DNA of 64,000 bases from Datura wrightii (Eukaryota > Streptophyta > Magnoliopsida > Solanales > Solanaceae). Shown here piece by piece: positions 30,296 to 42,600 of the stretch (the first letter of the stretch is position 1; each line of letters begins with the position of its first letter). Position numbers and translations under genes: made by a program. The stretch lies in NCBI GenBank assembly GCA_035772735.1, contig JASDFA010000016.1:173481001-173545000 (forward strand), read 5' to 3'. The notes under the pieces were generated by a model. The model was not told the origin of the DNA. It did no database searches and worked only from the letters and a program-made list of their open reading frames with translations.

Positions 30296-31929
30296 TGATG
30301 TGTCATGGATTTACAGCACTTTCGATGCTTAAAACATAGAAAATATGTTGTGACATATGTGTGTTTATATAGATATGAGGTACGTTTGCATTATTTTTAG
30401 GGAAATCAGGATCGGGAATTAGATTCTAGAAAATATGAAAAAATGATGCAAAAAATGGACTAGTGCAAGTCTTAGTATGAGTTGTATGATTCTGGTACAA
30501 GGCGTATCTAGCACCCTTAGTTGAAATTTTAGAGAAATTTCAAAAGTGCTGGGGAAAAGTATGACTCATGGTACGAGCCACACCTAGGAGTCATGAAAAA
30601 CTTCAGAGGAGCTGAACTTGCAAAAGATCCTGATATGAGTGGAAGTTATGAATCGTAATGGCTACATACAAATGATACTTAGGAGTCCTGGAAAATTTTA
30701 GAGACTATGTCAACAAGCATATCCCAAAGTACGAGCAAGTCCTATGAGTTGTAACACCAAGGTACAAATTGTACCAAGGACTTGTGGTGAGATTCAATGG
30801 ATGCAAGAATTTAGAAGCCCAGACCATGATAGGCACTTATGACTCATAGCAACATTGTACGAGTAGTACTAACTTTTCGTACCTGAGAATACAGAAGTTG
30901 TAGATTCACATTATGGACAGAAGCCACGAAACATAGCATAATACTACCACTTGTAGGATGAGGCAACAGAAGATTCCCTATTAATTTAGGAAAGGGTTTT
31001 AATATTTGTATAAGTACTTTTTTAGGGTATTTTCCTTACAGGAAAAAATATTTTCTTAATAAAATGTGATTTGTGAGCCTCTTACATAACTTGGAGACCA
31101 AATACACAAATTACTTGGGAGAATTCATCATTGTTATGGACTTGTTCATCATTTGATTGTACAATTATCAATTGGGTTTTTCTTTCAGCATCATTGTAAG
31201 TTGTTAATGATGTTTTCTTATGAAATTTAATTTTTTGTACAAATATGAGTAGCTAAACCTTCCACAACTAGGTGTGTGGGAACCATGGTGGAATAATTCA
31301 CTAGGGTTAACACAAAATGATTCTAAACCAATCGGAATGCCTATATTGTTCATATCTTCATCATAAATGATTCTTAATGATGGGCAACATTAGGAAAATC
31401 CTATATTCTCTACTTTCTTGAACCTAGAGAAGTAATGATTAGGAAAAGAGAAGAACAACAATGCCTTGAACTTCAGTTTCATTGAATAACTTGAGTTGCG
31501 GTCGCTGGATAGTTAATTTGGAAAATTTTGATAAAGGTCAAAGTGGAATCACTCAAGAGAACTAGTTCGGTGATTGAGTATAGTCATCCAATAAGGAAAA
31601 ATCATTCATTTGGGTGAACCTATTTTTACCAGTTCTGTAGGTTAAGTATTGGGATAGATCTCTAGTGTAATAACCCGACGTAGTTATGAATCCGTGGGAA
31701 CACTTTTCTAGTTATTTGCATAAACTTGACCACAACATCAATATACAACACTATTACTTGTTTACTTTTAGAAACCCCCCTTTGTGGAAATAATTGAACT
31801 AAAAGTGTGAATATTAGCATTAGCCTATATCTTGACCATATTTCATATGGGATCGACCCCAACCTAGTTGGTTTTTTAGTGACAATGTCCGTATTATACT
31901 TCTTTCGGGGTGTAATTTGAGTGTTATCA
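30296..31929 (+). repeat. LTR of the Athila-like element
   Basis: Starts TGATGTGTCATGG and ends GTGTTATCA; it aligns over its whole length with the solo LTR 43633-45167. It has imperfect GTACGA/ACTCAT motifs at 30440-30960, then TATAAG at 31009-31014. Flanking bases AGTAT and GTCGT do not form a duplication, consistent with its being one LTR of a larger element. No gene inside. Confidence 0.75.
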
Positions 31930-33694
31930 GTCGTGTTTTCGAGTCATAGGATGGAGAATTAGAGGACTACAAGCACTATCCACTAACCACGAGTCACATA
32001 ACGACTCGTGGTATACAGTAACAAGTCATAATGGGCACCCGTGGTTTGAGAGTCAGAGAACTAGAAGATAGGCTTGCAAGTAATGAATGGATACCACGAG
32101 TCATGGTAGTGTGGTATGACTCGTGGTACGAGTTCTGACGACTGGCAGATAAGATTTTAAATATGATTTTCCAAGGGTATTTTTGTAACTTCCTAGGCTT
32201 CTAACCTCTAAGCGACGTTATTTTGGATTTTTTAAAGGATGTATTAAGGGGTTTAACCTAGCCTATGTCATCATTCTTTCACAACAATCGTAGATTGAAG
32301 CTCCTCTCTCAAATCAAGCTACGGATCATCATCCCCTTCATCTCAATTTCTCTTGGTTTGCGAGGCAAGTCAAGGAATCAATTTACTCTGGAATGTAGGG
32401 TTATGAATAGGGAAAATCCTTCCCTTTTTAAGTTCAAATCAATGATTTCTACTTATCAAATTCAAAAATTTAAAATGCTAGGGTTTGTCCCAATTCAATG
32501 AATCTATCCATGATATCTCTATGGGTTTAACTCTCTCATGTTCCAATTGATGATTTATGGTTATTAGGGCAGATTTGACTCCCAAATTACTTACTAATTT
32601 ATGATTTCAAGTTTATGATGATTTTTCTCAATTATGCTTGATTTATGAATTTCAAGTTTATGAGCCCATAGTTTCAAGTACGATGATTTATCAAATTATG
32701 CATGAATGTTTACGAATTTTTAAATTTATGATTCTATAATTTTGAATTATGAAGCCTTATTTAAGTATATATGATTTCATGATTTAAGAAAGTGCATGTA
32801 AAGGAAAGTATGTTTCACCAAGATTTTTAGCCAAGTCTTACATGATAAGTTTTAAAGAGATGGTTAGAGTCAAGACTCCTAAGAAACAGATTTAAGCTAT
32901 GTTTTGAGAATACAATTATGAGTGATATGCATATTTTGGGAGTAGTTCCTAGCATTGAGTATGTCGGGGATTTTGAGTACCTAGGTCTCATAACTACGCA
33001 CCACCGTAGGTATATATTCATATTTGGAACCTCTCAAGAGACTGCTCCCCTACTTGAGGGCACACTAGTGATATCATACCCTTAATCGTTCTTTGCCCTG
33101 GCAAGGTTTAAGATGGCTCTGCCCACTTGAGCGAGATAGTTGGGGCATCATGTAAGCTCTATCATGATGGTGTTGGTAATGAGAAAGTGTCCCATTGTTC
33201 CTCATCTTTAAGTTACTCAAGTTTATGTCTTATTATATTATGTTTATAAGATATTTGACCCATTGATCAGTTTATGAGTTTTCACTTATGATTTCAAGCA
33301 TGGTACACTACATGACTTAAATTTCTAAACCTTGGGTCATTATGTTCAGCTTATTATGAATATCTCATGATTATGATTACTTTAGGAGTATGATGTTTAG
33401 CATGTTGTCCTTACTCTTATGATCTATCTTGTTTTATACTCATGATTTTAGACTATTTTTTTTGCTATCATGTTTCACTTTCTCTACATACTCAATACAT
33501 TTTAAGTACTGACCACATACTCTATGCTACATTATCTCATGATTTAGGTTCGGGTGATCTGACTCAGTCCCGACGTTAGCTTGTTGCCGCTCCAATCCAA
33601 TACCATCCCATTTTGGTGAGTCCTCAAGATGCAAGGACAACATTATTTGTTCATGACTCTTTTGTTTGAGTCATTTAGTTTCAGACTTAGCGTG
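31930..33694 (+). repeat. Plus-strand type-1 LTR, left segment
   Basis: Reverse orientation of the type-1 LTRs: ACGACTCGTGG-like motifs at 31985-32140, GACGTTATTTTGGATT, and ACATACTCTATGCTACATT near 33515. The left end is cut by the Athila-like element at 31929, and the right side is interrupted at 33694 by the gag-only Del element. It continues at 41356-41619. Confidence 0.75.
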
Positions 33695-36324
33695 TGTCAC
33701 GACTCGAACATAGGCTTGTGGCGAGACATGGGCCAAGGAACCCCTAGAGGCCCTATGTCAACCCATGGCATGAGCATAGCATAACATTATTAGAATGAGA
33801 ACTAACATAAATCATAACCAACAGAAGCTAACAGAAAGAGTCTAATTTAAAACCTCAAATAAAAAAATCTCAAAAACAAAAAATTCGATACAAAGCTAAA
33901 TCTATCTATACAAGTCTAAAAGCTTTTAGTAAATTGATGAGCTACTGGGAAAAGCCCCCAGCTAACTCCTAAAGTATGAAGACTAAAGATAAATGAAAAT
34001 ATAAATCGCGTCTCGAGAGATGAGGACTCACCACAAGAAGCTGTGAGGGGAATAAAGCGCATCTAACCATGAGGCTGAGACTGGAAGCCTGAATCTATAT
34101 CATGAAATGATATAGCACATAAAGTATGCGGTTAGTACTTGGAATGTACTGAGTATATGGGAAATGTAAATAAACTAAAACATGCATGTATATAAGAAAG
34201 AAGTAAACTTAATACATTACTGGACATATAATTGAATGAAAATACAATGACCCTGTCTGAGATACACATATAAGTCAACCTGAAGCTTTAATTTGAAAAC
34301 ATTTACTAAAGTACCATCAAACTGATGAATAAGGGTCATGTGGTATACATATACTGAGAACTGAAGTTGTAACTGTTATCATATACTGAACTGATTATCT
34401 GTTGATAATTGAGTCTGAATCCAAGTAAACTGATTTTAACCGAAATCTGAAATTATACGGAGCTAAGATGAACTGATATCATAGACTAAGGGAGACATTC
34501 TCTGCTATGGAGAGTCCCTGACTGACTAAGGGAATATTCTCAGCTATGGAGAGTCCCTAACCGACTAAGGGAAACATTCTCTACTATGGAGAGTCCCTGA
34601 ATTACTAAGGAAAATATTCTCATCTATGGAGAGTCCCTGGCTGACTAAGAGAAACATTCTCGGCTATGGAGAGTCCATGAAAAACTAAGGAAAATATTCT
34701 CGTCTATGGAGAGTCCCTAACTAACTAAAGGAAACATTATCAGTTATGGAGAGTCCTGATAAACTACAACATAGAGGTCATTGGTCTAACGTCATTCAGT
34801 TAGTCTAAGTCACTTCAGCTAATCAAAGACATGAGCATTCAACTATTTACATCATACTGAATATCATACTGAATCGTTTAGAATTGATTAAGGCTACTTT
34901 CTACTAACAACAATCCCAAAGGTCTCAAGGATCATTCTCATACTTTATCATCATAATTCATATCATCATAGTCCTGAATCATCGCTTAAATCATACATTC
35001 TACTTTCATTAAGCATTGATAGGTTCAGATCATACTTTACACATGTCCACAACATTTAAATTTCGAATTCACCTTATATACCATATATTCTAGATTCAAG
35101 AAAGCTCCATAGATTCAAGTCATGCCCAATATATTTACATCGAAATCATAGTGAAAACATATACATACTTCACATTCATCAAATTCCATAAGTTCCAATC
35201 ATATCTCAACATATATATTAAATCATACATTCTAGGTTTAAGAGAATTCATATGATCTTCATATACTTTAGACATGGATACAAGTTCATGATAAGAGCAT
35301 GTGAATAACTATGAAATCCCATTCGAAGTTCTAGGCTATTTCATGGTGAAAGTTCTATAATCATGCATTTCCCATAACAAATACGTAATTCGAGATATTG
35401 AAAATAATCCCATGAGCATACATGATTGTTAATCATAATGGGTTTTAAAAATATCAATAGAAGGCGTGGAATAAGTCATCCATAAATCGAAACCCTAAAC
35501 CATGCTTTTCTAGAACAAAAGATTTGGGTTTTTAAAATACAAGTTTGGGGAACAAGGATGGAAGGATTTTCTTGTTGAAAAACCCACATACCTGCTTCGA
35601 AGAAATCCCCACTTGAACTTAACCCTTGAAACCTTTGAAGAAATCCCAACTAAAACTTTAGGCTTGAGAGAGAAGAGAAAGAAGAATTTGAAGGAATATC
35701 TTGAGGGAATGAGAGATTAGGGTAGAATAACCCTTAAAAATGTCCCATACAATGCTCAAAACGATGCAGTTTAGGTGTTAGAAGCATAGGATTTTACGAA
35801 AACACCATTGGAAATTCATTGGAAAAGTCCACTGTGTCGTCCCCTCGAGGCACTCCACGAGTTGTGGGGTTGCAACAACTTGTGGGGACCTGTCGTGGAG
35901 TACACTGGATTCGCTTAATTTTATGCTCCTCTCTCCCCATGAGTCACTTGAGGAGTCATCAAGTGCACGACGAATTGTCCCCATTTTCGTGATCACCACA
36001 GTATTGGGACACCATCCTTGATCGCTAGCCTCCACCCGATGGCTGACCTAATGAGTCATCCGTTGCCACTAAACCTCACTATTCCTGCACCTCCTTCCCA
36101 CGACTGCCCTGATGAGTCATTACCTGACACGATGACTCGTCAGGTCATCCATGGTCACTAGACCTTGCTGCACCTCTTTACGGCTCCTCACGGGTCTGAC
36201 CATGGCCCATAGGATCACCTAACGAGTCGCACCACAACTCGCTCTGAGGCAAAATTTCCACTTCCCTTTAGAAATTCTTTGTTTAATTGTAGAGTATTAT
36301 CTTATAAAACTTTAAGCTGTTACA
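33695..36324 (-). repeat. 3' LTR of the gag-only Del derivative
   Basis: Starts TGTCACGACTCGAAC and ends GCTGTTACA, 2,630 bp. It includes seven copies of a 40-bp minisatellite at 34484-34762 and U3 motifs with GACTCGT/GAGTCAT at 35860-36240. Small frames inside are not genes. Confidence 0.9.
34484..34762. repeat. 40-bp minisatellite, seven copies
   Basis: Units start at 34484, 34524, 34563, 34603, 34643, 34683 and 34723. The core is ACTAAGGGAAACATTCTC, then CTATGGAGAGTCCCT. Units abut without spacers. Confidence 0.95.
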
Positions 36325-36340
36325 ATATCTCCCCCTTGGG
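36325..36340 (-). other. Polypurine tract of the gag-only derivative
   Basis: Minus strand CCCAAGGGGGAGATAT directly before the 3' LTR start. Confidence 0.8.
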
Positions 36341-37329
36341 AACATTCGTCCTCGAATGTTGGCTAAATATATTGAAAACTAGGGAAAATAACCGATTTCC
36401 CAAATACTGAGCATTTACAACTGAAACTGATGGAGTATTTGACCCCGAACTAATCTTACATCTCTGAACTGAATAGCTAAAGCATACATGCATGCTAAGG
36501 CTTAAGAGGGACTGAAATACATGGAACTAGATAAAACAATGAGAAGGATTCTTTTCCTATAACTGACACTAAGTTGATATTGGTTGATCCTTCTTCTCAA
36601 TTCGCTTCTTGATACTAAGCTAGAATTCATGATATCTGGTCTAACTTAAAGTAAGGAATTTATGAGCATGAGCTATTCATGACATCTGTAATTAAGCACA
36701 CACACAAGGTAACCGGACCTGCTGAGTTATCAAAGAAACTTATAAAGATTGAGTTCGAGCTAAATATACTGGAAGACATGAGTTAGCACACATAGCTGGT
36801 TCGTAACATAAAGATGAGCCTTAGGACTTATATTGTAAGACTGGAATCGCTGTCTAAAGTGGCTGCTAAGAAAGTCTGGAAGTCTACACATTAGGATAGG
36901 TAGAGCTTAGCTTCAACTGAAATACAAGAGAAGTTATCTGAACCTGAAGGGATTGACATACCGCAACAATTAGTGTTGGAACTCCCTTACTAGCATATTC
37001 AAGTTCTGGCTTGTCTAACATACTCATCATCTCCCCCTTAGTTTTAAGCCATCATTCTAAGGCTCCTGAATCTTTCTTAAGGTCGAGGATAAATCACTAA
37101 CTCTGATCTTCTCCTTCATCTCTAACATTCACTGCAAGCCTTATACTCAAAACTATTCACATCACACATCGACAATCTCTTCTTCGAAAACATCATAGAG
37201 CTTCTTATTTAATATCGGGGTTCTGGGCTAGCAACATGCAAAGAGTAACATAAAAAATCATAGCATACCTATGACTACTACTGGTGACTTGCCCCTATCC
37301 TGGTGTGCTGCTAAGGCATAGGAGCGGTT
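36341..37329 (-). other. Non-coding 3' leader of the gag-only derivative
   Basis: About 1 kb without a recognisable protein. The left end matches the leader beside the LTR at 56806 (AACATTCGTCCTCGAATGTT). The rest appears to be the scar of the pol deletion plus unrelated sequence. Confidence 0.5.
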
Positions 37330-38426
37330 TTGACATTGTCCGCCACCTGCGCTAGATTACGTACCCTATTGAGATGGATGGCTCACCGGAGCTGCTGAAG
37401 AGGTGGCCGAGGCTCTACTCCCACCTCGCTTAGCTGATATGCAATCCCTGTGCTTATGACCCGACTTACCGCACCAAAAATAAGTGTCATGGCTGACCAT
37501 TCTCCCAAATGGTGCTTCCCGCTGGTACACAACAGATACATAATCTCCCTTACCTTGGGTTTATACGGAACATTGGCTATCAAAGGTGTTGGGGCCGATG
37601 ATTTCTTCCAGTAGCGTCAGCGGTGTCCACCACTCGTCCTCTGCGGGGAGAACTCCAAATTTCCAGTTCTAGCTCTCTTGGCCTCTCTCTATTTTTCTTT
37701 CACCCGTTCCGCTTCTATTTGTTGAGCGAATATCACCAAATATTGGAAGTCAACATCCTTGTGCAATATGACAGTCCTGCACTCTTTGACCAAGGATTCT
37801 AAAACTCTGTTCACAAACTTGCTCATGCGAGCCCTCTGGTCGGCTACCATCTCCGGGGCATACTTGGACAATTGGGAAAGCTCTAATGCATACTCCTGAA
37901 TAATCATGTTGTTCTGTCTCAAGTTGATGAACTCTGTCGCCTTTGCCTCCCTCAACTCCCTAGGGAAAAACCTATCCAGGAAAGTCGTCATAAACTCCTC
38001 CCAACTTACGAGGGTTGCTTCAACTCCCCGACTATCTCTCTATTGGCAAAACTATATATAAGCGACTCCTTTCAGCTGGTAGGAGGATAAGCCTGCGCTC
38101 TCATTTCCCGTCATCCCCATGATTTGGGTGATCTTCTTGATCTCCGCCAATAACTCATACGGGTCCTCGTCCACCTTTGACCCTAAGAATTTGGGTGGAT
38201 TCATTCGGAGGAAGTCTCTCACTCTCGCTGTCTGTATGTTCCCATTCTGGGGAACATGAGCCATCAATTACTGAGTAATCTGGGCAGTCATACCCTACAC
38301 CAACATATTAAGGATTTCTTGGAACTCGGCATGAGTAACATGATTGTCCAACGGGTTAGTAGGGGCTGGTGGTGCTTTCTGGTGCCCATTACAATTTCTT
38401 CTTTGATTCGCTCATCTGGGAGGCAT
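37330..38426 (-). pseudogene. gag: Gag of the gag-only Del derivative (broken)
   Basis: The usual ATG (38426-38424) is followed by MPPR and an immediate stop at codon 5. The capsid begins with RDFLRMNPPKFLGSKVDEDP (frame 38052-38267), stops at 38052, and resumes at 37991 with TTFLDRFFPRELREAKATEF and KYAPEMVADQ in another frame. A degraded CxxC-type knuckle (FGAVS for the usual FGCG) lies near 37470-37500. The protein would coat element RNA in a working copy. At least one frameshift and two stops make it a pseudogene. Confidence 0.85.
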
Positions 38427-38624
38427 TATCTGCATGCATGTAAAGCACAAGTCAGGAGAGGAACCGTTAGAGTTTCATACTCTACATATGATAGGAATCA
38501 TAAAAAAAGGGAACATTCGCAAACATCACGTAGCCTCTTCGTCATAAGTGTGGCGCGCTTCACACCCATGAAGATGACTCTACTTAAAGAGGCTTTCAGA
38601 CACTTTAGGACATTCTAAACCTTG

Positions 38625-38636
38625 GCTCTAATTCCA
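38625..38636 (-). other. Primer binding site, decayed
   Basis: Minus strand TGGAATTAGAGC, two mismatches to the iMet complement, four bases from the 5' LTR. Confidence 0.7.
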
Positions 38637-38640
38637 AGTT

Positions 38641-41355
38641 TGTCACGACCTGAACATAGGCTCGGGGTGAGACAGGGACAAGGAACCCCGAGAGGCCCCA
38701 TGTCGACCCATGGCATGAGTATAGCGTAACATTATCAGAATGAAAACTGACAAAAATCATAACCAAATGGAATATAATTGAAAGACTCTAATTTAAAACC
38801 TCAAATAACAAAATCTCAAAAAAAAACTCTAATACAAAGTAATATGTCTATACAAGTCTGAAAGCCTCTACTAAATTGTTGAGTCACTGGGACAAGCCCA
38901 CAGCTAACTCCTAAAGTTGAAGACTAAACATAAATGAAAATATAAATCACATCCCCGAGAGATGAGGACTCACCACAAGCAGCTGAGAAGGGAATGAAGC
39001 GTATCTAACCACGAGGCTGAGACTGGAAGCCTGAATCTATATCATGAAATGATAATAGCACATAAAGTATGCGGTCAGTACTTGGAATGTACTGAGAATG
39101 CAGGAAACATAAATAAACTAAAATAAGCATGTATACAAGAAAGAAGTAAACTGAATACATTACTGGACATATAACTAAACAGAAATACAATGTCCTATTC
39201 TGAGATACATGTATAAGTCAACATTAAGCTTTTATTTGAAAACATTTACTGAAGTACAATCAAACTGATGAATAAGGGTCATGTGTTGTACATATACTGA
39301 GAACTGAAGTTGTAACTGATATCATACACTGAACTGATTATCTATTGATAATTGAGTCTGAATCCGGCTAAACTAATTTTAACTGAAATATGAAATTATA
39401 CGGAGCTGAGATGAACTGATATCATAGACTAAGGGAGACATTCTCTGCTATGGAGAGTCCCTGACTAACTAAGGGAAACATTCTCTGCTATGGAGAGTCC
39501 CTGACTGACTAAGGTATAGATCCTCACCGATGGATAGTATCTAACCGAATAAGGGAAACATTCTCTGCTATGGGAAGTCCCTGACTTACTAAGGGATACA
39601 TTCTCTACTATGGAGAGTCCCTGACTGACTAAGGGATACATTCTCAGCTATGGAGAGTCTCTAACAAACTAAGGGAAATATTCTCGGCTACGGAGAGTCC
39701 TGACTGACTAAGGAAAACATTCTCAGCTATGGAGACTCCCTTACGGACTAAGGGAAACATTCTCGACTATGCGAGTCCCGGTAAACTAGAACATAGAGGT
39801 CACTAGTCTGACGTCATTCATTTAGCCTAAGTCACTCAGCTAATCAGAGACGCAAGCATTCAACAGTTTACATCATACTGAATATCATACTGAATCATTT
39901 AGAATTGATTAAGGCTACTTTCTAATAACAACAAGCCCAAAGGTCTCAAGGATCATTCTCATGCTTTATCATCATAATCCCGAATCATCGCTTGAATCAT
40001 ACATTCTACTTTCATTAAGCATTAATAGGATCAGATCATACTTTAAACATGTACACAACATTTAAATCTCAAGTTCACCTTATATAGCATATATTCTAGA
40101 TTCATGAAAGCTCCATAGATTCAACTCATACTCAACATATTTACATCAAAATCATAGTGAAAACATATACATATTTCACATTGATCAAAGACCATAAGTT
40201 CTAATTGTATCTCAACATATCTATTAAATCATATAATCTAGGATTAAGAGAATTCAACAATCTTCATATACTTTAGACATTCATACAAGTTCATGATAAG
40301 AGCATGTGAATAACTATGAAATCCCATTCGAAGTTCTAGGCTATTTCATGGTTAAAGTTCTATAATTAGGCATTTCTTTTAACAAGCAAATAATTTAAGA
40401 TATTTAAAATAATCCCATGAGTATACATAATTGTTAATCATAATGGATTTTAAGAAAATTCATATAAGGCGTGGAAGAAATCATCCATAAATCGAAACCG
40501 CAAACCATGCTTTTCTAGAACAAGAGATTTGGGTTTTTAAAATACATGTTTGGGTTACAAGGATGGAAGGATGTCCTTGTTGAAAAACCCACATACCTTC
40601 TTCAAAGAAATCCCCACTTGAACTTAACGCTTGAAGCCTTTGAAGAAATACCATCTGAATCTTTAGGCTTGAAAAAGAAGAGGAAGAAGAATTTGAGGGA
40701 TTATCTTGAGGGAATGAGAGATTAGGCTAGAAGAACCCTTAAAAACGTCCCATATAATGCTCAAAACAATGCAGTTCAGGAGTCAGAAGCACATAATTTT
40801 ATGAAAACACCCTTGGAAATTCGTAGGAAAAGTCCACTCTGCCAGTCCCCACGAAGCACTCGACGAGTCGTGGGGTTTGGCGAAGACTCATGGGGCCCTA
40901 TTGTGTACACTAGATTCACTTAATTTTTGGCTCTTCTCTTCAACAGGTCACTTGACGAGTTGTCAAGTGCATGACAACCCATCCCTTTTTTCGTGATCAC
41001 CACTATCTCGGGACCCCATCCTTGATCTCCATCCTCTACCAGATGGCCGACCTAATGAGTCGTCACCTTCCTAACAACTCGTTGGATCGTCCATTGCCAT
41101 TGAACCTTAGTATTCCTGCTCCTCCTTCCCTCGACTGCCCTGACGAGTCATTACCTGACACGACAACTCGTTAGGTCATCCGTGGTCACCGGACCTTGCT
41201 GCACCTCTTGATTGCTCCTCATTGGTCTGACCACGACCCGTTGGTTCACCTAACGAGTTGTACCATGACTCATTCTAAGGTGAAATTTCCACTTCCCTTC
41301 GGAAATTCTTTCTTTAAGTCTAGAGTCTAATCTTATAAACCTTCGGGGTGTTACA
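38641..41355 (-). repeat. 5' LTR of the gag-only Del derivative
   Basis: Starts TGTCACGACCTGAAC and ends GGTGTTACA, 2,715 bp. Closely similar to 33695-36324, but with nine instead of seven minisatellite units. Confidence 0.9.
39427..39785. repeat. 40-bp minisatellite, nine copies
   Basis: Same unit as at 34484, starting at 39427 and stepping by 39-40 bases. The third unit (39507-39546) is the most diverged. The two-unit difference accounts for most of the 85-bp length difference between the LTRs. Confidence 0.93.
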
Positions 41356-41619
41356 ATGTTCTAGTTGATGTGTTGTCCCATCAGCTCATCATATATTTAG
41401 AGGCTTTTAAAATAGCTATGTATAGATGGTTTTGCATTTTTACCTCGTATCTATGCTTATGTTTTTATGTTATGTAGACTTTTGCTTATATTATGTTCAT
41501 CTTTTATTTCCTCTTAGACATGCTCTTATTCTTGCTATGTATGTTCCATGGATTAGATTGGAGCCATTCATGGTTCTAGGTCCTGTGTCTCGATTCGGGG
41601 CCAAGCTTGGGTCATTAGA
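41356..41619 (+). repeat. Plus-strand type-1 LTR, right segment
   Basis: Continues 31930-33694 beyond the inserted element. The end TTCGGGGCCAAGCTTGGGTC is a decayed reverse complement of the type-1 LTR start. No primer site follows. Confidence 0.6.
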
Positions 41620-42600
41620 GCCTAGATGTGCACACTCAAATTTGAATGCTTAAATTTCAGATGAGGCCATGTTTGAGTACATATTTATGTATTATGCCAA
41701 GTTTTAATTGTTGGACTCTGAAAATATCAAATAGCATACAATATTAAATGAAGAATGCCCCTTTTAAGTGTTATTTCTTCTTTCCATCTTTATCAATTTC
41801 AATAGAGACCATATGACTATATTTGTTCACAAAAGAGAATATTTTGATGATTGAAAAATAACATGAAACATGTTCTTGAACCATGTTAGAGACACTTGGA
41901 CCAACATTCAAGAGTCTCAGTTGATACAGTACACTCTAAGAATGATAGTCTTATGCGATAAGAAGATAAGGCAAGTCGTAGCAGAGTTGACTTAAAATAA
42001 AAGTCTACAAAGAAGGAAGGCTTAAGAGTCCATACATAATGGAAGTCCGTGTGCCCTAAGAATTCATGTTGAACATGAAAGCACAATCTGATGTTATAAA
42101 ATACACTGATTTCTATGAAGGTACTCACGCACTCAACTAGAGAGAAAAGGCACATAAAGGTGGAGAGGAATTCCATGTGAATTCGGAATTATCATATAAG
42201 TGTATCCTAGTACAAGGAACCAAAAGTGAAGAACATGATTCTGTGGGTTATGTTTAATAGATTTCCTTTCTAGTTCACACGTACTATGAGTTTGAATTGA
42301 GTTGTAATATACTTCTTTCTTAGAAGCATTATTTAAGTTACAAAGATTAGTTATTCAGGTTAAGGGTAACTTGAAGGGAGTTGAATGTATGTGTTGATTG
42401 TGGAACTAGGAATTAGAGTTAGTTCCTAGGTTATCGAAACTGGTATTCTCAAATAATAATTGATGCTCATTATGTTAGTAAATTTTGGAAAATCCTACAG
42501 TGGTATGGATTGTGGTTTATCACCTTTGTGAGCCAGGAGTTTTTCACGTAAAAATTTCTGCGTGATTTTCTGTTCTGCTTAAGTTATAGTCCTTCTTAGA
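41620..42600 (+). repeat. Copia-like LTR debris, copy 1
   Basis: The part 42240-42600 aligns with 45490-45900 and 51940-52340: GGATTAGAGTTA-like stretch, TGGTATGGATTGTGGTTT, then CACGTAAAAATTTCTG. That string resembles the end of Solanaceae Ty1/copia LTRs as I remember them. Nothing coding is seen; 41886-42176 (minus) is a chance frame. Confidence 0.5.

Larger units (their letters stand above)
26949..31929 (+). mobile_element. Athila-like non-autonomous element, 3' part
   Basis: A decayed plant-transposon-domain gene, a coiled-coil-like frame, an A-rich spacer and a 1.6-kb LTR. The bases before the LTR (GAGGACATGCAAATGTTCTAAG) resemble the run-up to the Athila LTR at 4380-4410, which supports the lineage. 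No protease, reverse transcriptase or integrase is seen, so it would have depended on an autonomous partner. The left side is cut by the type-1 LTR ending at 26948. Confidence 0.55.
33695..41355 (-). mobile_element. Gag-only Del derivative with two LTRs
   Basis: Two type-1 LTRs (33695-36324 and 38641-41355) enclose only 2,316 bp with a polypurine tract, gag and a primer site. Protease, reverse transcriptase, RNase H and integrase are absent: the sequence passes from the gag zinc-knuckle region straight to the 3' leader. This is the layout of terminal-repeat elements with gag only, which depend on other copies to move. The flanking five bases (GCGTG and ATGTT) do not match, so the target duplication is decayed or the ends recombined. 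Confidence 0.85.

Noticed and set aside
34484..39785. Regular 40-bp repeats as a CRISPR array
   Set aside because: Units abut without unique spacers, lie in both LTRs of a retroelement, and the DNA is eukaryotic.
33690..41360. Target duplication around the gag-only Del element
   Set aside because: GCGTG and ATGTT share only two aligned bases.
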